Below are positions 37,975-48,721 of a stretch of 64,000 nucleotides of DNA, piece by piece. The position numbers and the translations under genes were made by a program. Below the pieces are notes generated by a model. The model saw only the letters and a list, made by a program, of their open reading frames with translations. It was not told the DNA's origin and ran no database searches. The DNA is from Clostridium tyrobutyricum DSM 2637 = ATCC 25755 = JCM 11008 (lineage in GTDB: Bacteria; Bacillota; Clostridia; Clostridiales; Clostridiaceae): positions 1 through 64,000 of the forward strand of contig NZ_APMH01000010.1 of the NCBI RefSeq assembly GCF_000359585.1, in the 5' to 3' direction. Position 1 is the first letter of the stretch. Every line of letters begins with the position of its first letter.

Positions 37975-38202
37975 AATATCCTCCTTTGCTTTTATTAAAC
38001 TAAAAAATGAGTTATATCTACAACAGGCGGTGTGCCCTACAGGTATGCCTCACTGACTAATAGTATATCATAAATATTTTAATTGATGTAATACCCTAAT
38101 TTTAATTTTTTTAAATAAATTTTAAACTTTCAAAAGAAATTACAAATAATTCTGTCAATTAAAAAATCTATGAAGAGGATTAAGAAAGTAATTATCAATT
38201 CA

Positions 38203-38254
38203 CACAATAAAACAGCCTTCTATGATATTTTTATTTCATCATAGAAGGCTGTTT
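38203..38254 (-). terminator. Terminator of the GH4 gene
   Basis: AAACAGCCTTCTATGA / TCATAGAAGGCTGTTT with 16-base arms, followed on the minus strand by TTTTATTG. Confidence 0.88.
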
Positions 38255-38278
38255 CTTATGGTATTTTATAGCCACATT

Positions 38279-39616
38279 TTATTTTAATTCATTCCAATAA
38301 TCCTTGTTTGCTTCCATTAAATCAGACAACAATTCCTTTGCAACATCCGTATTCACAACAGTACGATTTAATACAAGGGCTTGAAGAGCCTTTTTATAAC
38401 TTCCTTCAAGACATGCATCGACTGTCAGCTTTTCATAAGCATATTGATTTTCTATCAAGCCTTTATAGAAACTTGGAATCTTTCCTACTGTCAAAGTCTC
38501 AACTCCATTGCTTCCTATGCGGCAAGGTAACTCAACCATTGCTTCAGAATCAATATTTTCAATAGTGCCCTTGTTTTCAGTAATAGTTAAAAATATCTCT
38601 TTTGTATTGTTTGCAAGGGCAGTTGCCAAATCCACTATATATTCTGCATGGCATCCTACATCGCTTGTAAGTTCAAATTCAGTTCCTTTCATCTTTCCAA
38701 GGGAGATGATTTTTTCCATTTTTTCATAGGTTTCTTTTTCGTTTCCGTCCATAACCTCATTTGCTCTTGTGTAGTTTGGATCTTCTTTTTCAAACATCTT
38801 CTTTGGATACAGATAGTATTGCAAATAAGTATTTGGAAGATATTCATCATAGTCATTTATCATCTGACTCATGAAGTGGAAAGTTGCCTTCCATGAAGGT
38901 TCCTGGAAAAGAGGTTCTGTTTGAACATCTACTGGTTTCTTCAATATTTCTCTAAGTTTTGGAAGATAATCTTCTCCTGTTTTCTTGTCTAGAATATGAG
39001 TAAACCAACCAAAATGATTTAATCCAAAATATTTAGGTTCCAAATCTCTTCTCTTCATTCCAAGAACAGCAGCATACATGTCCATAATTGCAATTGGCAT
39101 ATCACATATATTTATGATTCTATAATCATCAGGAAATACTCTCTTAGTTGCTTCTGCTACTATAGCAGCTGGATTTGAGTAGTTTAAAATCCAGCACTCT
39201 GGAGAATATTTGCGGATTGACTTGATTATGTCAATTACTGCAGGAACACTTCTCATTCCATATGCAAATCCACCAGGGCCGCAGGTTTCCTGTCCCAGGC
39301 ATCCATGTTTTATGGAAATTTTTTCATCTTTTTCACGCATTTTCATTCTTCCTGCACGAATCTGCATTAGTGCAAAATCTATATCTTTAAAAGCTTCTTC
39401 CGGATCAGTTGTATAAACAAGTTCTTCCAACTCTGGGTAGTACTCTTTAAATAGAATCTTTGAATACTTTCCAACAATCTCCTGTCTTTCACTTTCATTA
39501 TCATACAATACAATTTTTTTAAGTGGAAATCTTTCTTTGTGGTTGCATAGCATAGCTAGCATATCTGGTGTATAACGACTTCCTCCGCCTACGATACAAA
39601 TTGAATATTTTTTCAT
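38279..39616 (-). CDS. 6-phospho-alpha-glucosidase, glycoside hydrolase family 4
   Basis: A 445-residue NAD+- and Mn2+-dependent hydrolase that splits phosphorylated disaccharides imported by a PTS. The Rossmann start is YSICIVGGGSRYTPDML, and NICDMPIAI holds the metal-binding cysteine while FGLNHFGW holds the metal histidine. The overall pattern resembles MalH/GlvA, which act on maltose 6'-phosphate and related alpha-glucosides, more than the beta-specific GH4 enzymes. AGGGGGA precedes the ATG at 39616. The RpiR regulator upstream and the PTS permease across the divergent region fit uptake followed by hydrolysis. Confidence 0.88.
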   Translation of the reverse strand: MKKYSICIVGGGSRYTPDMLAMLCNHKERFPLKKIVLYDNESERQEIVGKYSKILFKEYYPELEELVYTTDPEEAFKDIDFALMQIRAGRMKMREKDEKISIKHGCLGQETCGPGGFAYGMRSVPAVIDIIKSIRKYSPECWILNYSNPAAIVAEATKRVFPDDYRIINICDMPIAIMDMYAAVLGMKRRDLEPKYFGLNHFGWFTHILDKKTGEDYLPKLREILKKPVDVQTEPLFQEPSWKATFHFMSQMINDYDEYLPNTYLQYYLYPKKMFEKEDPNYTRANEVMDGNEKETYEKMEKIISLGKMKGTEFELTSDVGCHAEYIVDLATALANNTKEIFLTITENKGTIENIDSEAMVELPCRIGSNGVETLTVGKIPSFYKGLIENQYAYEKLTVDACLEGSYKKALQALVLNRTVVNTDVAKELLSDLMEANKDYWNELK

Positions 39617-39753
39617 TTTGATTCCCCCTAAATTAAAATAAATTTTCTGTTCCACTTCCTTATGACTCTATTATATTTTTTTAAGATTATTATTCAATAG
39701 GTTTTGGACTTTAATGAAATTGTTTACCAACAATAAAAATTTTCACTAACTAA

Positions 39754-39792
39754 AACAAGAAATGATGCAAATCTCTTTACATCATTTCTCAT
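39754..39792 (-). terminator. Terminator at the end of the RpiR gene
   Basis: GAAATGATG / CATCATTTC stem that overlaps the last codons of the RpiR gene, followed on the minus strand by TTGTTTTAG. It should partly separate this gene from the GH4 gene downstream. Confidence 0.6.
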
Positions 39793-40495
39793 AATTAGTA
39801 TTTTGTTCACTTTTCAAGTATTTCTCTGAATATCTGCTTAAAACAAATTCAAATAAAATAATCAAATTTGCCGTAAATAAATTTGGCTTGTAATCTTCTA
39901 TAGATGACCTATTCCCGGATACTACAATAGTAGAATTTGCAAGTTCTCCAAGAAGTGAATTCTGATTTGCTGTTAAGGCAATGACATTAAAATCATTGTC
40001 AATAGCAATTTTAATCTTGTCTATAACTGTTGAATTATTCCCAGAATATGACATAAACATATATAATCCCGGATTCTTTACGTGAAATGCCTGGGAATGA
40101 TAACTGCTGGAAGCATTAAAACCAAAAATAAGCAATTTCTGGAGATAATAATCTCTTGCAGTATCACATATTCCAAGAGAATCTATATATATTTTGGAGT
40201 TTCGGTAATTCCAAAGCAGATCACAAAGTGTATTGACATAATTTTGAGACCTGTCATTTTGAAAAATTTGTTTTACATCAGAATAATCAGCGGAAAATGG
40301 TTTTTTACTTGACGCCAGTGTTACATAGTACATTTCGCTGTATCCGCTAAATCCAAGTTTCTTTGCCAATTTGACAATGGTTCCTTTAGAAACAAAGCAA
40401 TCCTTTGCTATAGTTTCTATGTTTACTCTTTTATTTTTACCAATATAATAATTGATTCTATTTAAAATAGTATTTTCTAGATCTGTGAAGTTCAT
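39782..40495 (-). CDS. RpiR-family transcriptional regulator with SIS domain
   Basis: About 237 residues. The N-terminal HTH includes IETIAKDCFVSKGTIVKLAKKLGF, and the C-terminal half is a SIS (sugar isomerase) domain with YMFMSYSGNNSTVIDKIKIA, which binds a phosphosugar. Likely regulator of the GH4 gene behind it or of the divergent PTS. The exact start is unsure: ATG at 40495 is chosen, but TTG at 40510 or GTG at 40507 behind GAGGCAGG are also reasonable. Confidence 0.85.
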   Translation of the reverse strand: MNFTDLENTILNRINYYIGKNKRVNIETIAKDCFVSKGTIVKLAKKLGFSGYSEMYYVTLASSKKPFSADYSDVKQIFQNDRSQNYVNTLCDLLWNYRNSKIYIDSLGICDTARDYYLQKLLIFGFNASSSYHSQAFHVKNPGLYMFMSYSGNNSTVIDKIKIAIDNDFNVIALTANQNSLLGELANSTIVVSGNRSSIEDYKPNLFTANLIILFEFVLSRYSEKYLKSEQNTNYEK

Positions 40496-40651
40496 GTTAT
40501 TATGCACCAAACCAACCTGCCTCTCTGATTTGTTATACTATTATTTTAGGCATTAATAAAAAAAATAACAAGGTAATGTCAGTAAAATAGATAAAAATGT
40601 ATCTATGTATATGTTTTTGAGAAAGTATAGTTATTTTCAATGAAATTTGAG

Positions 40652-40704
40652 TTGACAAAATCCAAATAGGAATATATAATTTAATTACTGTCTAAACGGT
40701 TACA
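40652..40704 (+). promoter_or_regulatory. Consensus promoter with cre-like site, upstream of the antiterminator gene
   Basis: TTGACA (40652-40657) and TATAAT (40675-40680) with a 17-base spacer, both perfect. TCTAAACGGTTACA at 40691-40704, just after the start site, resembles a CcpA catabolite-responsive element and would act as a roadblock. This is pattern matching only. Confidence 0.75.
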
Positions 40705-40714
40705 AAATAATATC

Positions 40715-40798
40715 GAGATTGTTACTGATTCGATCAGGCGAAACCTTAATTGATGAGATGAGAAATTTTGTCTCTTTTCATTAAATTGGGGTTTTTAT
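40715..40798 (+). promoter_or_regulatory. RAT antiterminator and overlapping terminator, copy 1
   Basis: The ribonucleic antiterminator at 40715-40745 reads GATTGTTACTGATTCGATCAG plus flanks, a near match to the bgl/sac/lic RAT. Its 3' end (AAACC) pairs with GGGTTTTT at the end of a terminator hairpin ending near 40798, so RAT and terminator are mutually exclusive. LicT bound to the RAT would allow transcription of its own gene. Confidence 0.92.
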
Positions 40799-40839
40799 TG
40801 TCTAAAATTCAGTAATATATGCAGATAGGAGGGATGGAA

Positions 40840-41667
40840 ATGATAATAAAAAAGATATTCAACAACAATGCCATAGTAGTTAAGGATTCAGATAAACATG
40901 AATATGTAGTTATGGGCTGTGGAATTGCATTTAAAAAAAGTCCAGGAGAAAAAGTTGATGAAAGCTTGATAGAAAAAACTTTTATTCTTAAACAAAAAGA
41001 TGCATCTGAAAAATTTAAACTGCTGTTAGAAGACATTCCTTCAGAATATGTTTCTCTATGTTATGATATTATTGAATATGCTAAAAATATATTGGATGTT
41101 GAGTTAAATGATTATATATATGTTACATTTACAGATCACATTAACAATGCCATAAAACTGTTTGATTCTGGAATCAGTACTTCGAATCCACTGATCTGGG
41201 AAATAAAAAAGTTTTATCCAAAAGAATTCAAGGTAGGGTTAAAGGCTCTTGAATTTATTGAAGATGAACTTGGAAAACAACTGCCCGAAGATGAAGCTGC
41301 CAATATTGCACTTCATTTAATAAATGCACAGGGGAATGTTTCAAATAATAAAATAGATATTACAAGGCAGACAAAAATGGTAAGGGACATTTTGAATATT
41401 GTTAAATATACGTATAATATTGTTTTAGATGAAAAATCCATTAATTATGAGAGGTTTGTAACTCATTTGAGATTTTTCTTTCAAAGGCTTGGTCAGAAAG
41501 AAAGAGAAGATTCAGAGGATGACTTCCTGTTGAGACAGGTTAAGGCAAAGTACAAGAAGGCTTACAACTGTATGTTGAGGATACAGAAATATTTGGAAAT
41601 AAGTCTGTCTAGTGAGGAGCAGCTATATCTAACTGTTCACATTCAGAGAGTGACTCAGAGAAATTAA
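40840..41667 (+). CDS. licT: BglG/LicT-family transcription antiterminator
   Basis: A 275-residue RNA-binding regulator. The N-terminal co-antiterminator domain reads IIKKIFNNNAIVVKDSDKHE, VVMGCGIAFKKSPGE, followed by two PRD domains (VTFTDHINNAIKLFDSG in PRD1; VTHLRFFFQRLG in PRD2) with phospho-His residues. Phosphorylation by HPr and by the cognate PTS sets its activity. TAGGAGGG fits the ATG at 40840. RAT targets occur before this gene and before the PTS gene. Confidence 0.93.
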   Translation: MIIKKIFNNNAIVVKDSDKHEYVVMGCGIAFKKSPGEKVDESLIEKTFILKQKDASEKFKLLLEDIPSEYVSLCYDIIEYAKNILDVELNDYIYVTFTDHINNAIKLFDSGISTSNPLIWEIKKFYPKEFKVGLKALEFIEDELGKQLPEDEAANIALHLINAQGNVSNNKIDITRQTKMVRDILNIVKYTYNIVLDEKSINYERFVTHLRFFFQRLGQKEREDSEDDFLLRQVKAKYKKAYNCMLRIQKYLEISLSSEEQLYLTVHIQRVTQRN

Positions 41668-41683
41668 AAAGTATAAAAAGGTA

Positions 41684-41735
41684 TTGACAATTAATAAAAG
41701 ACAAGTTATTATTTAAGCATAGATAATCGTTTACA
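41684..41735 (+). promoter_or_regulatory. Second promoter and cre-like site, before the PTS gene
   Basis: TTGACA (41684-41689) and TATTAT (41707-41712), spacer 17, only 17 bases after the licT stop codon. GATAATCGTTTACA at 41722-41735 resembles a cre site. The arrangement copies the one before licT. Confidence 0.7.
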
Positions 41736-41745
41736 AATAAATATT

Positions 41746-41831
41746 GAGATTGTTACTGATTCGATCAGGCGAGACCTTAATTAATGAGAAAAAATCATTT
41801 GTATTTTTTCTGATTGGTTGGGGTCTTTATT
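41746..41831 (+). promoter_or_regulatory. RAT antiterminator and terminator, copy 2
   Basis: Bases 41746-41776 carry the same RAT core as copy 1, with GATTGTTACTGATTCGATCAG conserved base for base. The 3' GACC pairs with GGGTC at the end of the following terminator hairpin, ending near 41831 in TTTATTATTT. LicT should control PTS expression here. Confidence 0.92.
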
Positions 41832-41862
41832 ATTTAAAAATAATAAAAAAGGAGAGAGATGA

Positions 41863-43755
<1,893 letters not shown>

Positions 43756-43928
43756 AGGGAACTTTGGGAAAACGATTCAAAATAGCTAAAAACAGATATA
43801 TAGACAATAATTTCATGATAAATAAATTTTCAAGTCCTCAATGATGGTTTTTAAGTAGAATTAAGGTATTTTTTGAAATTGTAGTACAAGTTATCTTGAT
43901 ATATAATCAATCATTAGAGGTGGGACTT

Positions 43929-45767
43929 ATGTTTGATAGTATTAAAAAATTTTTAATTGGAAAATCCCTTAAGACAGAACAGCTTAAATCGCAAAAATTC
44001 AATATATTCTGGGGCCTGCCACTTTTGTCCAGTGATGCAATATCTTCAGTAGCATATGCAGGTCAGGAGATACTCTATGTACTTGTTCCTGCAGTAGGAT
44101 TTATGGCATTTACCGATATGGTACATGCAGTACTTATGGTTATACTCCTGCTGTTCATACTTATATTTTCATATAGACAAGTTATTGACTCCTATCCACA
44201 GGGCGGCGGAGCCTATATAGTTGCACAGGACAATCTGGGAGTTACGCCAAGTTTGATAGCAGCAGCGGCTTTGTGTATAGATTATATTTTAACTGTTGCA
44301 GTTAGTATTTCAGCTGGTGCCGCTGCAATTACTTCTGCATTTCCAGAGTTACTTCCATATAATGTGGTTATATGTATTTTGCTAATAATTTTAATGACTA
44401 TAGGCAATCTAAGAGGTATTAGTGAATCTGCAAAAACTTTTGCCATACCTCCATATTTGTTTATTATTATCTTAGTTATAACTATTGTATGTGGATTTGT
44501 AAAATACAATATAATGGGGATTCATCCGCAGCCAATTTACAAGATACCAAACTTTACAAATACACTTTCGCTGTTAGTGTTTTTAAAAGCTTTTGCTGCA
44601 GGTTGTACAGCACTTACCGGAGTTGAAGCTGTAAGTAATGGAGTACCTAATTTTAAAGAACCGGCGCAGAAAAATGCAAAAATCGTATTGCTGCTTTTAG
44701 GTTGCGTTTCACTTGTATTGTTTGGAGGAATTTCATATCTTTCTACAATATACAAGGCTGTTTATAATCCCAATATGACTGTAATTGCACAGCTAGGTAT
44801 TCAGATATTTGGAAAGGGAGTCATGTTCTATATTATTCAGGCATTTACGGCTTTGATATTGGTTATGGCTGCGAATACTTCATATAATGGATTCCCTATT
44901 TTACTTTCAATAATAGCAAGGGATGGATATGTTCCAAGACAATTTTCAAAGAGAGGATCAAGACTTAGCTATTCAAATGGTATAATGTTTTTATCTTTTA
45001 TAGCTGTGATCCTAATTATATGTTTCAAAGGGGACAACCATAGATTATTGCCACTTTATGCAGTGGGGGTTTTTGTATCATTTACAATTGCACAAACTGG
45101 TATGGTTTTGAAGTGGTTCAAGGACAAAAGTGGTTCATGGAAACACAAGGCAGTAATTAATTTAATCGGTGCAATAATTTCATGTGTTACAACTATAGTC
45201 CTAGGTGTTACAAAATTCAAGGAAGGTTCATGGATTGTATGTATGTTAATACCGATTTTGGTGTTTATAATGTGGAGAATCAAAGCACACTATAATGTAG
45301 TTGCATCTGACTTGAAACTTGACTGGTCCCAAAAGCCAAAGAATATAGATCGCCATAAACAGAGAAATTATATGATAATACCTATTGATTCACTTAACAA
45401 ATCATTTTTAAAGTCGTATAATTATGCGAGAAATTTTACTGATGATATAATAGTCTTCCATGTATCGGTAAATGAAGAGGCAACTAAAAAATTGCTTTCA
45501 GACTGGGAAGAATATGGAATAAAAATTCCTATAGTTGTAAGAAAATCACCTTATAGAAATTTAATAGGTCCTATTATAAAATTTGTAGAATCTGAAGAAT
45601 TTGAAGTAATGCCTCAAGACACAATAACAGTTGTAATGCCGCAGCTTGTCGTAAAGAGATGGTGGCAAAATATTCTCCATAATCAAACTTCTCTATTTAT
45701 AAGGAGTACATTATTAAAGAAAAGGAATATAGGATTGATTACATTGCCATATATAATAAGCAAATAA
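43929..45767 (+). CDS. APC-superfamily permease (amino acid/potassium-type)
   Basis: A 612-residue protein with 12 membrane helices followed by a roughly 130-residue soluble C-terminal domain (RNYMIIPIDSLNKSFLKSYN, DDIIVFHVSVNE). The first helix SSDAISSVAYAGQEILY and GVEAVSNGVPNFKEP are typical of the large clostridial and bacillar APC permeases related to KimA potassium importers. Substrate is not fixed. GAGGTGGG fits the ATG at 43929. A TTGTAG / TATAAT promoter-like pair lies just upstream. Confidence 0.8.
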   Translation: MFDSIKKFLIGKSLKTEQLKSQKFNIFWGLPLLSSDAISSVAYAGQEILYVLVPAVGFMAFTDMVHAVLMVILLLFILIFSYRQVIDSYPQGGGAYIVAQDNLGVTPSLIAAAALCIDYILTVAVSISAGAAAITSAFPELLPYNVVICILLIILMTIGNLRGISESAKTFAIPPYLFIIILVITIVCGFVKYNIMGIHPQPIYKIPNFTNTLSLLVFLKAFAAGCTALTGVEAVSNGVPNFKEPAQKNAKIVLLLLGCVSLVLFGGISYLSTIYKAVYNPNMTVIAQLGIQIFGKGVMFYIIQAFTALILVMAANTSYNGFPILLSIIARDGYVPRQFSKRGSRLSYSNGIMFLSFIAVILIICFKGDNHRLLPLYAVGVFVSFTIAQTGMVLKWFKDKSGSWKHKAVINLIGAIISCVTTIVLGVTKFKEGSWIVCMLIPILVFIMWRIKAHYNVVASDLKLDWSQKPKNIDRHKQRNYMIIPIDSLNKSFLKSYNYARNFTDDIIVFHVSVNEEATKKLLSDWEEYGIKIPIVVRKSPYRNLIGPIIKFVESEEFEVMPQDTITVVMPQLVVKRWWQNILHNQTSLFIRSTLLKKRNIGLITLPYIISK

Positions 45768-45793
45768 GAAAAGAAATATATTATAAAGTGCTA

Positions 45794-45828
45794 AAAATCC
45801 GCAGCCTTTAAAGGTTACGGGTTTTTTG
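45794..45828 (+). terminator. Rho-independent terminator
   Basis: AATCCGCAGCCTTT / AAAGGTTACGGGTT stem followed by TTTT, 30 bases after the permease. Confidence 0.8.
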
Positions 45829-45845
45829 AAAAACATGTTATTTCC

Positions 45846-46076
45846 TTAATCCTGATTGTATTTTTCAAGTACTTTCTGGAATTCCTCTCCTGTACCTATT
45901 GCAAAATACTGGGTTTCACCATTTTTAGTAATTGACTTGTAGGCAAAAGCTTCATTTGAACCTTTTGGCCCGAGTATTACGTATTCCTGATCATCTACTT
46001 TTATAGTGTCTATAAACTCCAACTCCACCTTTTCACCATCTTCATTTTCCACAGTTATCAATTTGCTTGTTTCCAT
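45846..46076 (-). CDS. DUF1292 protein (YrzB-like)
   Basis: A 76-residue acidic protein: ENEDGEKVELEFIDTIKVDD followed by EYVILGPKGSNEAFAYKS is the DUF1292 pattern, widely kept in Firmicutes with no known function. GAGAGGTGG precedes the ATG at 46076. Confidence 0.85.
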   Translation of the reverse strand: METSKLITVENEDGEKVELEFIDTIKVDDQEYVILGPKGSNEAFAYKSITKNGETQYFAIGTGEEFQKVLEKYNQD

Positions 46077-46161
46077 ATATACACCACCTCTCATAATTAT
46101 TATATTTCCTCTAGGGGAGATATTTTATACAAATTTCCATATGCTATTTACATTATATGGA

Positions 46162-46191
46162 ATAAAAAAATAAGCAGCCGGATTGGCTGCT
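46162..46191 (-). terminator. Terminator reading on the minus strand
   Basis: AGCAGCC / GGCTGCT stem with a 5-base loop; the minus strand continues TTATTTTTTTATT. It serves the small broken gene at 46219-46410. Confidence 0.8.
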
Positions 46192-46218
46192 ATAAATTTA
46201 TATCTATTAGGAGGTTTT

Positions 46219-46410
46219 TTATTTTGAATTACCAGTTGTAATTGCTGCCATCTCAAATGAGTATGGCGCATTAATTATCAGATAGACCTTTGCTATATGA
46301 GAAGTTGCAAGGTTCACCATCACAGTTCAAAGCTACATCGTCTCCCTCAGCTGCAAATATAACATTTTCATGTACTTTTTCTTCTGGTCTTGCATTTTTT
46401 TATTTTTCAT
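46219..46410 (-). pseudogene. Small protein gene broken by frameshifts
   Basis: An ATG at 46410 with GAGGGA upstream reads only MKNKK before a seven-A run; the frame it keeps soon meets a stop. A coherent acidic peptide, ARPEEKVHENVIFAAEGDDV then ALNCDGEPC, continues in another frame, and a third block, HIAKVYLIINAPYSFEMAAI followed by TTGNSK and a stop, is back in the first frame. Two compensating indels would give a protein of roughly 63 residues. A dedicated terminator follows. I do not recognise the family. Confidence 0.4.
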
Positions 46411-46610
46411 AATTAATCCCTCTGTTTACTAAATTCAATAACTAATAACTACTATTTATTAATTATTATTATAGCATACAAATGAAAATAATCAATACCT
46501 TTTTGGTACAAATTAAAAACTATTTTTAAATCTGTTTTAAAGAGGGTAGGCGATTATATATTAATTGTTCAATAGACCAATATAATAAATTTAAAGTATG
46601 TCACATATAT

Positions 46611-46665
46611 GTGTCCGTCTATTAGGCGGACATTTTTAAAATTTGTTTTTATAATAGACGGACAC
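46611..46665. repeat. Inverted repeat resembling abutted insertion-sequence ends
   Basis: GTGTCCGTCTATTA (46611-46624) and TAATAGACGGACAC (46652-46665) are perfect 14-base inverted repeats 27 bases apart. A further GCGGACA copy (46626-46632) lies inside. The GC content stands out from the AT-rich surroundings. No transposase is nearby; a deletion footprint or miniature element is the likeliest reading. Confidence 0.5.
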
Positions 46666-46781
46666 ACAAACGCATATACCTTTATACTTTGTCGAATTTT
46701 GCTATAATAATTTAAATTTGCACGTTACACGGGGTAATGTTATATAATACAAGTATTTTAAAAATGAAAAGAGGATAAAAA

Positions 46782-47204
46782 ATGAATCTAAAAATTCAAT
46801 ATAATTGTTCAAATGTTGATTGGAATCGTGTATCTAAAATTTTGGAAGAAGTAAATATGGCTTATTTTGATCCAGAAATACATAAAAAGGCATTTCAAAA
46901 TAGTCATACAGTTGTATTTGTTTATCATAGCGATAAATTGATTGGTTTTGGACGTGTAATTTCAGATGGAGTATACCAGGCGGCAATCTACGATGTGGCA
47001 GTACTGCCTGAATATCAAGGAAAACATGTAGGTAGTACAATTATAAAGAGTATTATAAAGAAAATTCCATACTGCAATTTTATACTATATGCTTCACCGG
47101 GGAAAGAGAAATTTTATGAAAAAATGAATTTCAAGAAAATGAAAACGGGAATGGCTCTATTCAATGATGTAGAGAAAATGCAATCAAAAGGCTTTACAAA
47201 GTGA
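46782..47204 (+). CDS. GNAT family N-acetyltransferase
   Basis: A 140-residue acetyltransferase. The acetyl-CoA loop reads VLPEYQGKHVGSTIIKSII and the end FYEKMNFKKMKTGMALF is typical for the group with YjcF/AttT-like members. AGAGGA lies before the ATG. Its last 11 bases overlap the end of the convergent EAL/HDOD gene. Substrate unknown. Confidence 0.83.
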   Translation: MNLKIQYNCSNVDWNRVSKILEEVNMAYFDPEIHKKAFQNSHTVVFVYHSDKLIGFGRVISDGVYQAAIYDVAVLPEYQGKHVGSTIIKSIIKKIPYCNFILYASPGKEKFYEKMNFKKMKTGMALFNDVEKMQSKGFTK

Positions 47205-48417
47205 CCTCATCCACCCATTGAATAGATTCCATATAACAGTTTTGTAAATCTCTATAATTGAGATTAAAATAAGAAGATGCCATAAGCATACTTTTATTTA
47301 AATTGCCAGTTCTAAAAGAGATTACTATGTCAAGCATTTTGCTGTAATAATTTGATTCTCTGCCTGTCAATGCATATTTGACATCATCTGAAATCATAAG
47401 TTCATCTAATACTTTGGATAATGGCATTTGGAGGATTACGTCCATAAGGGACATTATACCCATTAGATAGAAATTAGAGGAATTTTTATCTAATGAAGAT
47501 TTTTTAGCCAACTTTTCTAAAAATTCAGCTCTTAATAGGGATTCCAGCATAACTATTTGTGGCCTGTTGCTGCATATAGGCTTCATACATATAAAGTAAA
47601 GCCACCTTTTTATCTCACTTTCCCCTAACAAAGATACAGCATGATTTATTGATTTAATCTTATTTTTAAAATAATATTTTGCCGAATTTATCAGTTTTAA
47701 TATTTCGTAGGACATTGATATATCTTTTTTTATCAAGTCCTGAATATTTTCCAGAGAAAATTCTTTAGAACTAAGTTCCTTTATAAGCTTCAGATAAATA
47801 AGTTTATTACCTTCTAGTTTTTTTCCTTTAACTATTTGAGGTTTGCTAAAATAATATCCTTGAAAATAGGAATAACCCAAAGATAAAGCCTCATTAAACT
47901 CCTCTAAAGTTTCAACTTTTTCAGCTAAAAATTTTAAATGTGGGTTTATATTTCTTGCTATATCTATTATTTCTTTTCTTTTGTTCCCTTTAGTTAAAAT
48001 AAAATCTACTTTTATAATATCCGCAAGTTTAACAAGTTCTATATATGAGTCATCAAATATGAAGTCATCCAAAGCAATTGTAAAACCATTTTTCTTTAAA
48101 ATTTTACATGAATTAACGACGGATTCACTTGGAACAATATCTTCTAAAAGTTCTATTACAATATTTTCAGATGGAATTAGAGAGTATAAATCTGATTTTA
48201 AAATATTTTCAGTAAAATTTATAAAGGCTTTTTTATGTCCAACGATTTTTTCCATACCAATATTGATTAAAATATTTTGCATAACTTTAATAGTGGCCTC
48301 ATCACCATCGTTAAATTTATATGTATTACCTGTGCCGCTATTTCTAAATAAGATTTCATAGCTTATTATTTTGCCGTACTTATCAAGAATTGGCTGACGT
48401 GCTAAAAAAATATCCAT
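47194..48417 (-). CDS. EAL and HDOD domain signalling protein (YuxH-like)
   Basis: A 407-residue protein with an N-terminal EAL-type fold and a C-terminal HDOD domain. EAL landmarks are present in altered form: EILFRN, FINFTENIL, VIELLEDI, IALDDFIFDD, IIKVDF, LAEKVET and YFQGYYF. The EAL signature itself is EIL, and the usual Gly after DDF is Ile, so catalysis of cyclic di-GMP breakdown is doubtful. HDOD begins near ISMSYEILKLINSAKYYF. Proteins of this architecture are usually regulators. It is divergent from the chemotaxis receptor gene. Confidence 0.85.
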   Translation of the reverse strand: MDIFLARQPILDKYGKIISYEILFRNSGTGNTYKFNDGDEATIKVMQNILINIGMEKIVGHKKAFINFTENILKSDLYSLIPSENIVIELLEDIVPSESVVNSCKILKKNGFTIALDDFIFDDSYIELVKLADIIKVDFILTKGNKRKEIIDIARNINPHLKFLAEKVETLEEFNEALSLGYSYFQGYYFSKPQIVKGKKLEGNKLIYLKLIKELSSKEFSLENIQDLIKKDISMSYEILKLINSAKYYFKNKIKSINHAVSLLGESEIKRWLYFICMKPICSNRPQIVMLESLLRAEFLEKLAKKSSLDKNSSNFYLMGIMSLMDVILQMPLSKVLDELMISDDVKYALTGRESNYYSKMLDIVISFRTGNLNKSMLMASSYFNLNYRDLQNCYMESIQWVDEVTL

Positions 48418-48594
48418 AATACCATTCTTCCTTTTAACAAATAATATTTCATAATAAATATTATTATATAATATATTGTATTTTTCAAGTGCTTAAGATA
48501 TAATAACATTATACACTTTTTAAACGAATAATATTGATTACTAACATTGTCGATGTTATAATTTATCTGTTAATAACTTAACAAGTTTTATGTG

Positions 48595-48631
48595 CTCTCC
48601 TGGCGGGGTTAAATTTACCGCAATTGGGAGG
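48595..48631 (+). other. GC-rich structured element in the leader of the chemotaxis receptor gene
   Basis: CTCTCC (48595-48600) can pair with GGGAG (48626-48630) around an inner GCGG / CCGC hairpin (48603-48621). It is the only GC-rich patch in a 283-base AT-rich intergenic region. It does not match the cyclic di-GMP-I or -II consensus that I know. Function unknown. Confidence 0.3.
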
Positions 48632-48721
48632 CTATTTTAAAGTAATTAAATTTTTCAAGTAAATGTGTGCATTTATTAATTCTGTTTATAAAACTTAAAC
48701 ATGTATTGGGGAGGTTATATT

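Noticed and set aside
38028-38052. A regulatory RNA in the upstream region of the DUF2798 gene, from the GGTGTGCC / GGTATGCC repeat
   Set aside because: Only two short repeats with 13-base period are present; no known motif or clear structure, so it is not listed as a feature.
48595-48631. A cyclic di-GMP riboswitch before the chemotaxis receptor
   Set aside because: The conserved GEMM-I core and the class II core as I know them are absent; only an unassigned two-stem element is visible.
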